A stretch of 29,522 bases of DNA from Desulfuromonas sp. SDB. Its GTDB lineage: Bacteria; SDB-A. Of this stretch, positions 17,075-25,970 are shown piece after piece (positions within the stretch are counted from its first letter, which is position 1; each line of letters starts with the position of its first letter). Under the pieces are notes generated by a model. That model did no database searches. It was not told the DNA's origin and saw only the letters and a list, made by a program, of their open reading frames with translations. The translations under genes and the position numbers were made by a program. Location: assembly GCA_001412365.1 (NCBI GenBank), contig LKUE01000274.1:1-29522 (forward strand). Reading direction: 5' to 3'.

Positions 17075-17112
17075 CTTTTTGGGGTAATTATTAATATAAC
17101 TACCCCAAAAAG
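17075..17112. other. Perfect 12-bp stem-loop between PorV-like and exbB-like genes
   Basis: Arms at 17075-17086 and 17101-17112 are perfect reverse complements (CTTTTTGGGGTA and TACCCCAAAAAG) with a 14-base AT loop. No T-run follows on either strand, so it is not a standard terminator. It sits about 10 bases after the upstream stop and just before the next ribosome site; it could protect the upstream mRNA end or modulate the downstream genes. Confidence 0.75.
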
Positions 17113-17122
17113 ACACTACCCT

Positions 17123-18184
17123 TTAGAATTGTGCGCCCAGGGAAACCCGGTGCACATTTCCAAGATATTCAAATTTAGTAAAAGCGTAGTCCAGAGAAAC
17201 CGCACTGCGATTTCCCAAGGGGACCTGAAATCCAACACCTGCGCTGAATTGTTCTTCACTTAAATAAGTTCTATTCAATTCGGAATTTCCTTCTTCGTCT
17301 ACTGTTTCATCATTGTAGAATCCCGGTTTCAGACCGACTCTCAAGAAGAACATGTCGTTAAATCCGTATTCAGTTCCAATGAAAAAACGGTCTTCCATAT
17401 GATTGGGATGACTAATTTCAGTGTCCATTACTATCTGGTGAGGTCCGGTTTTAAGGGGGATAAATGAAATTCCAAAACGAAAGTCCTGAGGCATATTAAA
17501 TTCTTCATTGATATATTTGGCACTACCTCCGAAATTCATCATGGCAATACCGATCATTATGCTTTTAAAATGGGTGTCGTAAAGCATACCAATATCAAAT
17601 ACAACCTGATTTGCATCAAAATCATGGATCTTACTCTGTAGATATTTAAGAGAAAGACCCACACTGAATTTATCGGTGAGCATACGGGCATAGGAAAGTC
17701 CAATGGCCATATCACCGGCTTTAAAAGTTCTTCCGGTTCTGCCTAGAGAATCTACAGCCAGACCAAAACCGGGAGGAGCAGTTTCATCCATTGCATCAGT
17801 TCCCAGATAAATGGCTTGAAAGCCAATGGTACCAATGGCTTCGCTGATGGGATAACTTGCTCCAAAAAAGGTGTGATAAATATCCGCAACGTATTTAGTT
17901 CCTCCTATTGATACTTTGATAGGGGGACTGGTCAATACCCTGCGATAATAAGATGAATCTCCTTCTTCTATTTTTACGCTTCTTACCATAGCCATGCCCG
18001 CAGGATTGTAATATACCGCCGCACCATCATCAGCCAGTGCAGTTAAAGCATTGCCCATGGCGGCACCTCTTGCGGTTGGGGTAAGCATCATAAACATGAA
18101 CCCAGCGGTACCAACATTTGACTGAGCACTGAGTAATATAGGAAGAAGGATTACTATTGAGATTGAGATTAAATATTTTTTCAT
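17123..18184 (-). CDS. PorV/PorQ-family outer-membrane beta-barrel protein
   Basis: This 353-residue protein has a signal peptide (1-20, LLSA-Q) followed by the family hallmark: VGTAGFMFMMLTPTARGAAM and then ALADDGAAVYYNPAGMA. Amphipathic beta-strands fill the rest and the protein ends in Phe, as outer-membrane barrels do. In Bacteroidota PorV carries T9SS cargo to the surface attachment complex, and PorQ and related proteins share this start; the family is wider than T9SS, so the role here is inferred from the sorting-domain proteins on both sides. ATG 18184 follows GAGGAGG by six bases; the longer frame from GTG 18199 would overlap the upstream stop and ribosome site. Only 11 bases separate it from the 856-residue surface protein gene. 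Confidence 0.85.
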   Translation of the reverse strand: MKKYLISISIVILLPILLSAQSNVGTAGFMFMMLTPTARGAAMGNALTALADDGAAVYYNPAGMAMVRSVKIEEGDSSYYRRVLTSPPIKVSIGGTKYVADIYHTFFGASYPISEAIGTIGFQAIYLGTDAMDETAPPGFGLAVDSLGRTGRTFKAGDMAIGLSYARMLTDKFSVGLSLKYLQSKIHDFDANQVVFDIGMLYDTHFKSIMIGIAMMNFGGSAKYINEEFNMPQDFRFGISFIPLKTGPHQIVMDTEISHPNHMEDRFFIGTEYGFNDMFFLRVGLKPGFYNDETVDEEGNSELNRTYLSEEQFSAGVGFQVPLGNRSAVSLDYAFTKFEYLGNVHRVSLGAQF

Positions 18185-18195
18185 CTCGTTCCTCC

Positions 18196-20766
18196 TCACT
18201 TAATAACCACAAATTTACCGACCTGAGTGTTACCACCAGGTTCTTCTACTGCATATAAATAAATTCCACTTGCAATCAACTGAGTATCATTAGATATCAA
18301 GTTCCAATCTTCGGTTCCGCTGTTATTTTCACTTCCGTCGTGCTCCAGAACTTTAACCAGATCACCGGTTAAGGTGTAGATGCGGATGGTGCATACTTCA
18401 GGAAGATTGATGAAAGATATCCTCCGGGAATGTTCAGTCCAGCCGGTTCTGGCAGGATCTTCCCAGGGTTCTGCCCCTGAGGAGTAATCTTTATCTCCCC
18501 GGTAAGGATTGGGAACCACCATTACCGGTGTATCCTCATTTAATTGACGGGGAGCTGGAGAAGGTACTATGTAGTGAGCATTACTTCCCTTGGATGATTC
18601 CAGAGGTTCTACATCAGTTTGAGGATTACCGAAGTCAAAGCAGGTTACGGTGTAGTAGATGGGATGAAGCAAGGTGACATTGGAATCCACAAAAACATAA
18701 CGGAATTCATTACGGTATTGTTCCAGGGGAGCAAAATTTGGATCAATATTTAGTTGATGATTTAATTGATAATCAGTTTCATAAATATTTGCATCAGGAG
18801 CTCTAATAGTATCGTATTCCAACCATTGACCAAAAGCATACTGGGGATAATTCTGGTTAGGCACTTCCACCGGATCAGAATTCGGATCTGTGGGATTTGA
18901 AAGTATCCATTTAAATCCCATATCCCACTGTCTTAACATTGTCCATCCGGCAATTTCCCTTTCCACATTGGAATAACTCTTGTAAATGCGGTATCCCTGA
19001 AAATCTTCGTAATTGGGAACAAACGGATCTTTACTTACCTGCTCGTCAGGCAGAATATTCCACAGCGAATCCCGGCTGGGATCAGTGGGAACTTTTTCCC
19101 GTTTTCCCCAGAGAATGGCTATATCCGTAGCCCGGGGAACTCCGGGGACAATCATCATCTGGGTAAAGTTGGGGGGGGGAGGACCGGCAAAATCAGGAAT
19201 TCCGTCACCAGTCCAGTCAATGGTGTCTGTATTAATAACTATGGGTACCGGCCAGTGGAAAAAAGGATCAGTGGTGTCGCAAATAGATGTATCCGCTGGT
19301 CCCATGGGAGGGAATATAGCTTGAGTAATAGTGTCATCTCCCCAGGGGACTGAAGTAATCACCTTGGGATTGTCGTATACATCCAATGACCATCTAGCAT
19401 TGGTTCCCAAATCAGTGAAATCATATCTTATCGGAGACCAGGAATTTTCCTTGGTGACTATTGTATCTCCGCCGGTTACATTGGGATGCCCGGACCAGGT
19501 GGGCACATCAGAAAATATCTGGAAGTTCTCTCCACCGATGTAAGCTACCGTAACCGGCACACTGTCTCCCGGCTGAAAAGTGGAGTCATAAACCGGCATT
19601 CCATTCCTTTGAGCAGGATAAATCGGTCCGAATGAGAACATGTATCGGGTATCATTCATCAATGTATCTGAATAGGCATAACGGATATCCAGCTGATCAG
19701 GATCAAATGCGCCGTTAGCCATCAACAGCCATTTCAGCACATCTGCCCGGGGATCATCATAACTAGGTGTTCCTGGTTGTGGATCTCCTGGTGAAAATTG
19801 AGAGTTAAGTTGAGTTAACAGAACATCATAAGGATTATCAGGAAATGCAGGTCCCCAGTCGGCAATCATATCCGACTGATTTGAATACCACCAGTTAAAA
19901 GATGTACTCAAATAAGGGTTGGGTGTGCGAAGCACTCTGCATCCGGTGACATCGGGAGTAACCAGACCGGCACAATTTCCCTCAAAACCAACTAAAGCTG
20001 CATTAGCCAGCCAGGCAGTTTTGATGCTGTCCTTGGGATTATCCATATTTCCGCCGTACTGAGGTGGAATTGAAGAAATAAATCCGGTCACATCGTCCTG
20101 GGACTTATCATCTGAATACAACGCTCCGGTTGGTCCGCAGTCTCCATCCATGTATAAACCGATATATACTTCTCTTAAAGTTCTTCTCCCGATATTTTTA
20201 ACCCAGAAATCAATTATGATGAAGTCTTCAGCATAACTGTAACTCCAGGCATAACTGTTCTGACGGACTTCTAATCCCAGAGGACGGTGCCAGGGACCCA
20301 TACTAGGAATGCTGGGATCAGTGTAAGTATCTGTATATACTGCAATAAAATCCAACTCGGAAACTGCAGTGGTGTCAAATACCGGAGATGTGGGAATATT
20401 TGAGCGTTCCAGAATAGTGTCTCCAGGATCAGTTCCCGGATACATTTCTCCTTCATGAGCCCATCCATCAACACCTACTGTACATAAAGTGTCTCTTCCC
20501 ACAATTGCTCCAACCCACAGTGCTCCCTGAAAAAGGTACTCCTGGTTGGAATAAGCAGGAAAAACACAGGAATAGGGCTCGGTTCCCCATTCACCTCCAT
20601 TACCAAAAAATCCGTAATTGGTAAAGGTCAACCAGATATTACTGGCATTTTGATTTTTAAACTGAGTTGTCGGTGCAACAAGAGGTCTCATCTCATCTCT
20701 GGTTCTGGCATAAATTATATTAAACAGCAACAAGAGTGAGATGAATACTATAGCAACTCTCTTCAC
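18196..20766 (-). CDS. Large secreted surface protein of unknown function with sorting domain (copy A, in TonB operon)
   Basis: This 856-residue paralogue of the protein at 11924-14491 has a signal peptide (about 1-20), a conserved unassigned region, a DWTGDGIPD loop, a fibronectin-like stretch with YEDFQGYRIYKSYS, and a FlgD-like/T9SS-type sorting domain ending GKFVVIK. It lies 11 bases after tonB and 11 bases before the PorV-like gene, so it is embedded in the TonB operon. The GTG at 20766, five bases after AGGAGG, is chosen; the longer frame begins at another GTG (20772) only one base from that site. Its place beside a TonB-dependent receptor suggests a surface partner such as a substrate-binding protein, analogous in position to SusD, but no SusD similarity is visible. 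Confidence 0.85.
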   Translation of the reverse strand: MKRVAIVFISLLLLFNIIYARTRDEMRPLVAPTTQFKNQNASNIWLTFTNYGFFGNGGEWGTEPYSCVFPAYSNQEYLFQGALWVGAIVGRDTLCTVGVDGWAHEGEMYPGTDPGDTILERSNIPTSPVFDTTAVSELDFIAVYTDTYTDPSIPSMGPWHRPLGLEVRQNSYAWSYSYAEDFIIIDFWVKNIGRRTLREVYIGLYMDGDCGPTGALYSDDKSQDDVTGFISSIPPQYGGNMDNPKDSIKTAWLANAALVGFEGNCAGLVTPDVTGCRVLRTPNPYLSTSFNWWYSNQSDMIADWGPAFPDNPYDVLLTQLNSQFSPGDPQPGTPSYDDPRADVLKWLLMANGAFDPDQLDIRYAYSDTLMNDTRYMFSFGPIYPAQRNGMPVYDSTFQPGDSVPVTVAYIGGENFQIFSDVPTWSGHPNVTGGDTIVTKENSWSPIRYDFTDLGTNARWSLDVYDNPKVITSVPWGDDTITQAIFPPMGPADTSICDTTDPFFHWPVPIVINTDTIDWTGDGIPDFAGPPPPNFTQMMIVPGVPRATDIAILWGKREKVPTDPSRDSLWNILPDEQVSKDPFVPNYEDFQGYRIYKSYSNVEREIAGWTMLRQWDMGFKWILSNPTDPNSDPVEVPNQNYPQYAFGQWLEYDTIRAPDANIYETDYQLNHQLNIDPNFAPLEQYRNEFRYVFVDSNVTLLHPIYYTVTCFDFGNPQTDVEPLESSKGSNAHYIVPSPAPRQLNEDTPVMVVPNPYRGDKDYSSGAEPWEDPARTGWTEHSRRISFINLPEVCTIRIYTLTGDLVKVLEHDGSENNSGTEDWNLISNDTQLIASGIYLYAVEEPGGNTQVGKFVVIK
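18302..18363. repeat. 62-bp block identical to 12030-12091
   Basis: This is the second copy of the identical block described at 12030-12091, in the same place of the paralogous gene and the same orientation. The spacing between copies is about 6.3 kb. Confidence 0.85.
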
Positions 20767-20777
20767 ATCCACCTCCT

Positions 20778-21428
20778 TTAATTAAGCCTAAAGTTAACTG
20801 GAAAAACTAATTTAACTCTAATTGGTCTACCTGCGCTTTCCGCCGGAGTGAATCTGCACTTCAATCCGGCTTCTACTGCTGCATCATCAAACAGTGGATT
20901 GTCTGACCGCAGTACATCCGCCCGGTTGACCGAACCATCAATATCTACATACAATATTAAAATCACTGTACCTTCTATGCCCATATCCTGGGCAGCCCGT
21001 GGATACATCGGTTCCTGAAGATGAACAGGTCGGGGAGGGACTTCATAGACATCAACATATTCTGTACTGGTTTCAACCTGTTCGTCGGGTATCAGATTGG
21101 TGGTATCCACTTCAAAAGCTTCTGCAGCGGTACTTCCCAACAAGGTGTCTCCTTCTTCAGAAATCTCGATCATTCCGCTTTGTTCGGGCAATTGTTCCAT
21201 CATCTGATCCTGGGGTTGTTGAATTTCCTGATGAATTTCTTCAACCGCCTGGAAATCAACCTGCAAGTTTACATCCTGCTGAACAGTGGTAACCTGCCGG
21301 TCTTCAGAAGGAATGTACTCGGGAATACTTGGTTCAGGTATAACCATAAATGCTACCAAATGTAAAACCAAAGCCAGTACAATTCCAACTCTTAATGGAA
21401 CCGCAGTGTTCATTCTTGGTGTTTTCAT
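20778..21428 (-). CDS. tonB: TonB energy-transducing protein
   Basis: The 216-residue protein has a short cytoplasmic N-terminus, one membrane helix (about 12-31, VGIVLALVLHLVAFMVI), a Gln/Glu-rich periplasmic spacer (about 40-130) and a TonB C-terminal domain (about 131-216) with PMYPRAAQDMGIEGTV, DGSVNRADVLRSD and a closing VFPVNFRLN. It would link the ExbB/ExbD proton channel to the receptor's TonB box. The spacer is not the usual Pro-Lys/Pro-Glu type. ATG 21428 follows a GGGGGAT site that lies inside the last codons of the upstream exbD, only four bases away, so the two are translationally coupled. Confidence 0.93.
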   Translation of the reverse strand: MKTPRMNTAVPLRVGIVLALVLHLVAFMVIPEPSIPEYIPSEDRQVTTVQQDVNLQVDFQAVEEIHQEIQQPQDQMMEQLPEQSGMIEISEEGDTLLGSTAAEAFEVDTTNLIPDEQVETSTEYVDVYEVPPRPVHLQEPMYPRAAQDMGIEGTVILILYVDIDGSVNRADVLRSDNPLFDDAAVEAGLKCRFTPAESAGRPIRVKLVFPVNFRLN

Positions 21429-21432
21429 AATT

Positions 21433-21918
21433 TTATCCCCCTAGTTGACTTTCTCTTGCTCCATAGTTTATCTGTATGGCTTGAACAACATTTCTTCCCC
21501 CTTGACGGGCTTCCTGGAGAAGAGAGTCAATATACACATAGGGCATATCTTCCTCTATCTGTAAACTGAATACAAACTGTTTCCAATCCTCTTCACTTCC
21601 ACTGGTGTTAGCTCGATATTCTTCTAATTCATTGCGTAGAATCCCATCCACCTGGTCCATCGGATAAATTTGATCATCAATGGAAACTATAGGCAAACGG
21701 TCATTAATATTCCGAGAAGACCATCCTAAATAAATATGATGAATTCTCCTCTGCTGGAGCTTATCTGCCAAATCACCGGTGGGAAGAGTAACGTCAAGCC
21801 CCCGTTCTTGCCTGAATACAGTTGAAACCATGAAAAATATTATTAATAAAAACGCAATATCCGACATAGAACTGGTGGGGATATTTGCTTTTGGTTGTTT
21901 CTTTTTAACTAATTTCAT
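21433..21918 (-). CDS. exbD: ExbD/TolR family protein (second)
   Basis: This 161-residue protein has the ExbD layout: a basic cytoplasmic N-terminus, one membrane helix (about 18-38) starting IPTSSMSDIAFLLIIFF with the proton-carrying Asp20, and a periplasmic domain. The periplasmic part is longer and more acidic than in E. coli ExbD. It shares the IPTSSMSDIAFLL signature with the exbD immediately upstream, so the operon encodes two different ExbD proteins that could form mixed dimers inside the ExbB pentamer. The gap from the upstream gene is seven bases, with AGGTG as ribosome site. Confidence 0.92.
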   Translation of the reverse strand: MKLVKKKQPKANIPTSSMSDIAFLLIIFFMVSTVFRQERGLDVTLPTGDLADKLQQRRIHHIYLGWSSRNINDRLPIVSIDDQIYPMDQVDGILRNELEEYRANTSGSEEDWKQFVFSLQIEEDMPYVYIDSLLQEARQGGRNVVQAIQINYGARESQLGG

Positions 21919-21925
21919 ATTTCAC

Positions 21926-22426
21926 CTACCAGCCGGTTATCGGTCTCAATTGAACACTTATCAGTGCAGAGACAGTCTGGTTGTTAAACCAATCTTCTTC
22001 AGGCAGATTGGGATAAATTCGGTCCAGAGAATCAGCTGCTTTTATCACTTCAGTATACACGTCCAGCATCCTCTGATAAGTTACATCTCCCTCCACAAAT
22101 ATAAGCGGTGCTTTCATTTTCCTGCCTTCAATAGCAGTGGATATTGAATCAAACACCACATTTTTTATTTCAGCAAAAGGGATTTTTTGTCCTCCCACTT
22201 TTACACTGTCCCCGGCAACGGTGGTATCTTGAGGAACCACTATACTCAGAACAACATTTTCCTGCGCTTCCTGAGTTTCACCGGTAGGGGGCAGTTTAGT
22301 TACCATTCCGGTGTCTTTTTCAAAATGAGTGGTAACTAAAAAGAATACCAGGAGAAGAAAAGCAATATCAGACATAGAACTGGTAGGTATTTCAGCTTCC
22401 CGAGATACCTTAGCGCGCAATGCCAT
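21926..22426 (-). CDS. exbD: ExbD/TolR family protein (first)
   Basis: This 166-residue protein has one membrane helix (about 18-38) beginning IPTSSMSDIAFLLLVFF with Asp20 in the conserved proton-path position, then a periplasmic domain that includes IFVEGDVTYQRMLDVYTEV, typical of the ExbD/TolR fold. Its ATG is one base after the stop codon of exbB (TGATATG), so the pair is tightly coupled. It is the more canonical of the two ExbD proteins. Confidence 0.93.
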   Translation of the reverse strand: MALRAKVSREAEIPTSSMSDIAFLLLVFFLVTTHFEKDTGMVTKLPPTGETQEAQENVVLSIVVPQDTTVAGDSVKVGGQKIPFAEIKNVVFDSISTAIEGRKMKAPLIFVEGDVTYQRMLDVYTEVIKAADSLDRIYPNLPEEDWFNNQTVSALISVQLRPITGW

Positions 22427-22427
22427 A

Positions 22428-23105
22428 TCAGCCCTCTACTTCCTCTTCCAACACTGATTCCGCTAACATGGACGACGCTTCTTCATATTTTCTGGTAATA
22501 GTATTTATTCTGGAAGTAAACCATACATGGAAAGCACTCGCGGGGAAGGCAATCATCAAACCGGTAGCAGTTGTAATTAAAGCCACCCGGATACCATCAG
22601 CGACAATAGTCGGTTCAACTGTACCCGCCTGGGCAATAGATTCAAAAGCCATCATCATTCCCACTACTGTGCCCAGGAATCCGATAAGAGGGGCAATATT
22701 TGCCACCGCTGCTAATACCAGCATACCCCGGTCCAGATAAGCCAAGCTTACCAATGCCTCGGTATCTCTGGCTTCTTCCATATCTTCTTTACCATATTCT
22801 GCCTTATCTAGCATAGCTGCAGAAATTCTGGCTATTGCGGAATCATCTTTTTTTGAACTATTTAAAGCGGCTTTTATTCCATCCAATCCTTTTTTAGCTT
22901 TAATCGTTTCAATTAAATTATTAACGTAATCAATGGGGTCAGGACCAGTTTTCAGATATAAAAAGATTACCCTTTCCACAATAAAAATTAATCCAATAAG
23001 AGCAGCGATAAGTAACAAGTGCATTGCCCATCCACCTTCTCTATACAAGGCAATCACACCACCCTGGTTAACTACCGCGTTAGCGACCACTAAACCAAAA
23101 TTCAC
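22428..23105 (-). CDS. exbB: ExbB/TolQ family proton-channel protein
   Basis: The 225-residue protein has three membrane helices: about 26-50, 128-153 (APLIGFLGTVVGMMMAF) and 176-198 (ALITTATGLMIAFPASAFHVWF). These are the ExbB signature positions lining the proton path. The start GTG (23105) is six bases after AGGAGG; the longest frame uses a TTG six bases earlier that abuts the ribosome site. It follows the receptor gene after a 16-bp hairpin and leads directly into exbD, exbD and tonB. Together these form a complete energising complex. Confidence 0.94.
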   Translation of the reverse strand: MNFGLVVANAVVNQGGVIALYREGGWAMHLLLIAALIGLIFIVERVIFLYLKTGPDPIDYVNNLIETIKAKKGLDGIKAALNSSKKDDSAIARISAAMLDKAEYGKEDMEEARDTEALVSLAYLDRGMLVLAAVANIAPLIGFLGTVVGMMMAFESIAQAGTVEPTIVADGIRVALITTATGLMIAFPASAFHVWFTSRINTITRKYEEASSMLAESVLEEEVEG

Positions 23106-23168
23106 TTCCAACCTCCTGGTTTCATCAACATTTAATCATAAATCAATTTTAAAATTTATTAATTGCAA

Positions 23169-23204
23169 GCAGAAATATCCAATATATTTATTGGATATTT
23201 CTGC
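23169..23204. other. Perfect 16-bp stem-loop between the receptor gene and exbB
   Basis: Arms 23169-23184 and 23189-23204 are perfect reverse complements (left arm GCAGAAATATCCAATA) with loop TATT. On the minus strand it starts about 13 bases after the receptor stop and is followed by TTGCAATT, without a T-run. It could stabilise the receptor mRNA 3' end or partly terminate, setting receptor and Exb/Ton levels apart. Confidence 0.8.
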
Positions 23205-23216
23205 ATTTTACCCTAG

Positions 23217-25919
23217 TTAAAAGCTGGCAAAAAACCCGACCATAATCCTGCGGGGATCGGAACGATTGGTAGGATCGGACTGTATCTCAGATCCATTTCC
23301 ATTCCAGGTTCCGGTATCTTCGTTGACATCCAACACATTTTTCCTGTTGAACAGGTTATCCACATTAACGGTGAAACCGTAGTCAACCGGGCCGTAGCTG
23401 AAGTTTTTTATGAAGTTCAGATTCCACTCGATATGATAGGGCATCCTCATATAATTTTTCCCAGCTAATAAATCGTAATCGGGATTATCAGTGCTGGGGG
23501 TATAGGGAAATCCGCTGCCGTACTGACATTCAATGGAGAAAGTCCACTTGTCCGGAACAAATCCGAACATCTTTTCGCCTTCACCAGCTTGGAGGGTAAG
23601 ATCTCCGGTAACTGCATGTCTTTCATCCCAATTCAAAGGATAAGTCTTCAGGGGAATTTCCTTGGGATCATCTAATTGATAATTATCTCTTTCACTGGAT
23701 CCCTTACCATAAGCCCACTGCATAGTGTAGCCAAGACCGACTCCCCAGTAATTGCGGACATTCTTTTCAAAACTGAAATCAAAACCTCTAACATTACCGT
23801 AATCCAGGTTGGTGTAAATCTGACCGTCAAAGGGAGGAGTTCCTCCACTCATCAGTCCCACCAAACCGCGGATATCCTTGAAGAAAGCTCTAACTGATAC
23901 TTTAGAATAGGAGTTAAAGGCATGGTCCAAACCAATTTCGTACTGCACTGTCTTCTCCGCATCTATATCTGGATTTGTGTAAATCTTCAGTGCGGATGTA
24001 CCCTGCTGATTTGCTCCGTATAAGTACTGTAATTCCGGAAGCTGGATGAATCTACCGTAGGAGAAGTAAAGCTTGTCCTTGTCAGTGACGGGGAAAGCAA
24101 TACCCAGGCGGGGACTGAAATCGTATTTATTGGTAGTCTGAACGGTGTCTCCGCTTAAAGGATCGGGATAATTGGAGAAAGCATCTCCGGGAACCCAGAA
24201 ATCCAGTCTCATTCCTACATTGATAATCATCCCTTCTGTTTCCAATTTGTCCTGAAGGTATACTGATCCTCCCATGGGTTCAGCTTTGTAACAATTTCTG
24301 AACACTCCCTGGTCGGGATAAGGTTCCCAGGGTTCCGGCTGGATTGCACCGGTGTAGTAGAGGTAAGGATACTGGATACTGTGGTATTGAAGCTGATAGT
24401 AATCAAAGCTTCCGCCAAATTTAACTAAATTTTCCCGGTTTAGCTGCCAGGAAAAATCTCCCATTAAAGACCATCTTTTAACCTGTCTTCTGCTCCAGGC
24501 TACCCATTGATCGTACTCCCCTTGATTGAGAAATCTAATTCCATCATACTGCTCGCTGCGGACGAAGATTTCCTCAGGGAAGGTCCCCGGATACCAGTAA
24601 TCAGGATTGTGACCATGATCACGGGCAGCGGTATTGTGGAAAAATCCAAATTTTAAATTGTAAAAGGCTTTGGAAGATATGGTGTGATTCCACCCCAAAG
24701 TCCACTGGTAGGCAATATCCTGAGCAACCATTTCATTTTCCACATTGTACTTGTAGATATGCTCGTAAGGAACCTGCCATTTCCAGGTTTTATTGAAGGA
24801 GAAAATTAATTTTTTAGTACTGGTTAGGAGATAGGCTAACTTTGCATTGGAAGTGTAACGATTGTACTGTCTCAGAGGAAACAATTTGTTATCTTCCATA
24901 ATATCAGACTGAAGCAGAAAATCTCCCGGAGTTACCCAGCCCCGGTAGTTGGTGGAATCCGGAGAGTATCTATTCTGGGCGTAATCGAAATCATTATTAA
25001 AGCCAACATAAGGAGTACCGGTATTGTACCAGTATCCGGTAGTGGATACAAAAAAGGTTAAATAACCGGATTCCCTTCCCTCTTCTCCTCTTCCTAACAA
25101 CAATCTGCTGAGGGGCTCGGGTCCACCCAAGGAAAATTCATAACGGTCTGAATTGAATGAATAATCCCGGTCAGTTCCGGCAAACTTATCGGTTTTGTAA
25201 CTCAATCTTCCTGAATAATTAGTTCTGCTGCCTTCTCTGGTGACCACATTGACCACCCCGGATTGAGCTTGACCGTATTCAGCGTTAAATCCCCCTGCAA
25301 TAATATTCATTTCCTGCACCGCATTGGAAGAAATGTCAATGGAGAAATTACCAAACAGAGGATCTCTAACCGACATTCCGTCAACCATGTACAAAACCTC
25401 ACCACCTCTTCCCCCTCTGACATGGATCTCCCCGCCTTGCTGAGTGGCGGAAGTTGATCTGGTAAGAGCTTCTGCAAATTGATCAATACCCAATGCTTCC
25501 ATCTGCTCTGCATTTACGGTTACCTCTGTAGCGGTAACGTCTGTGGCAATTATTCTCTGCCCATAGGTGGTAACTTCAATACCAATTTCCAGGGCTTCAG
25601 ATCTTAAGGTCATTGGACCGACATCCGTAGTCCGGTCTACATGCACCACTACCCCTGCTTTTTGGGCGGGAGTAAAACCTATCATTGCCGCCTGGACAGT
25701 ATAGGTTCCCGGGGGTACACCAATGATATCAAATTCACCTTGGGCATTGGTTAATCCACCAAAACTAGTATTAAGAACCATTACCTGGGCATAGGGAACT
25801 GGATTACCTCGGTCATCAACTACTCGACCACGGATTTTACCCGTAGTTCCGGCATAAATCATAACCGGAATAACCAGAAGTAAAACCAAAAAGCTCCACA
25901 ACTTCACCCTGAAATGCAT
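23217..25919 (-). CDS. TonB-dependent outer-membrane receptor with carboxypeptidase-regulatory domain
   Basis: The 900-residue receptor has a signal peptide (about 1-23), an N-terminal carboxypeptidase-regulatory-like beta-sandwich (about 27-105, GKIRGRVVDDRGNPVPYAQV), a possible TonB box near 113-118 (GIEVTT), a plug domain (about 125-230, with EIHVRGGRGGEVLYMVDGMS and GGFNAEYGQAQSGVVNVVT), and a large beta-barrel ending in Phe (GFFASF), the usual barrel-assembly signal. Such receptors import bulky substrates using force from TonB. The plug and extra N-terminal domain resemble SusC-like and oar-like receptors, but no SusD gene is next to it. ATG 25919 follows AGGAGG by five bases and a good promoter lies upstream. 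The substrate is unknown. Confidence 0.93.
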   Translation of the reverse strand: MHFRVKLWSFLVLLLVIPVMIYAGTTGKIRGRVVDDRGNPVPYAQVMVLNTSFGGLTNAQGEFDIIGVPPGTYTVQAAMIGFTPAQKAGVVVHVDRTTDVGPMTLRSEALEIGIEVTTYGQRIIATDVTATEVTVNAEQMEALGIDQFAEALTRSTSATQQGGEIHVRGGRGGEVLYMVDGMSVRDPLFGNFSIDISSNAVQEMNIIAGGFNAEYGQAQSGVVNVVTREGSRTNYSGRLSYKTDKFAGTDRDYSFNSDRYEFSLGGPEPLSRLLLGRGEEGRESGYLTFFVSTTGYWYNTGTPYVGFNNDFDYAQNRYSPDSTNYRGWVTPGDFLLQSDIMEDNKLFPLRQYNRYTSNAKLAYLLTSTKKLIFSFNKTWKWQVPYEHIYKYNVENEMVAQDIAYQWTLGWNHTISSKAFYNLKFGFFHNTAARDHGHNPDYWYPGTFPEEIFVRSEQYDGIRFLNQGEYDQWVAWSRRQVKRWSLMGDFSWQLNRENLVKFGGSFDYYQLQYHSIQYPYLYYTGAIQPEPWEPYPDQGVFRNCYKAEPMGGSVYLQDKLETEGMIINVGMRLDFWVPGDAFSNYPDPLSGDTVQTTNKYDFSPRLGIAFPVTDKDKLYFSYGRFIQLPELQYLYGANQQGTSALKIYTNPDIDAEKTVQYEIGLDHAFNSYSKVSVRAFFKDIRGLVGLMSGGTPPFDGQIYTNLDYGNVRGFDFSFEKNVRNYWGVGLGYTMQWAYGKGSSERDNYQLDDPKEIPLKTYPLNWDERHAVTGDLTLQAGEGEKMFGFVPDKWTFSIECQYGSGFPYTPSTDNPDYDLLAGKNYMRMPYHIEWNLNFIKNFSYGPVDYGFTVNVDNLFNRKNVLDVNEDTGTWNGNGSEIQSDPTNRSDPRRIMVGFFASF

Positions 25920-25970
25920 ACATACCTCCTAGCTTATCTTTTAATAAATGTTAATTTTCTGTTAACCTAT

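Noticed and set aside
17075-17112. Treating this hairpin as a rho-independent terminator
   Set aside because: The stem is flanked by T's on the left arm and A's on the right, and no T-run follows on either strand.
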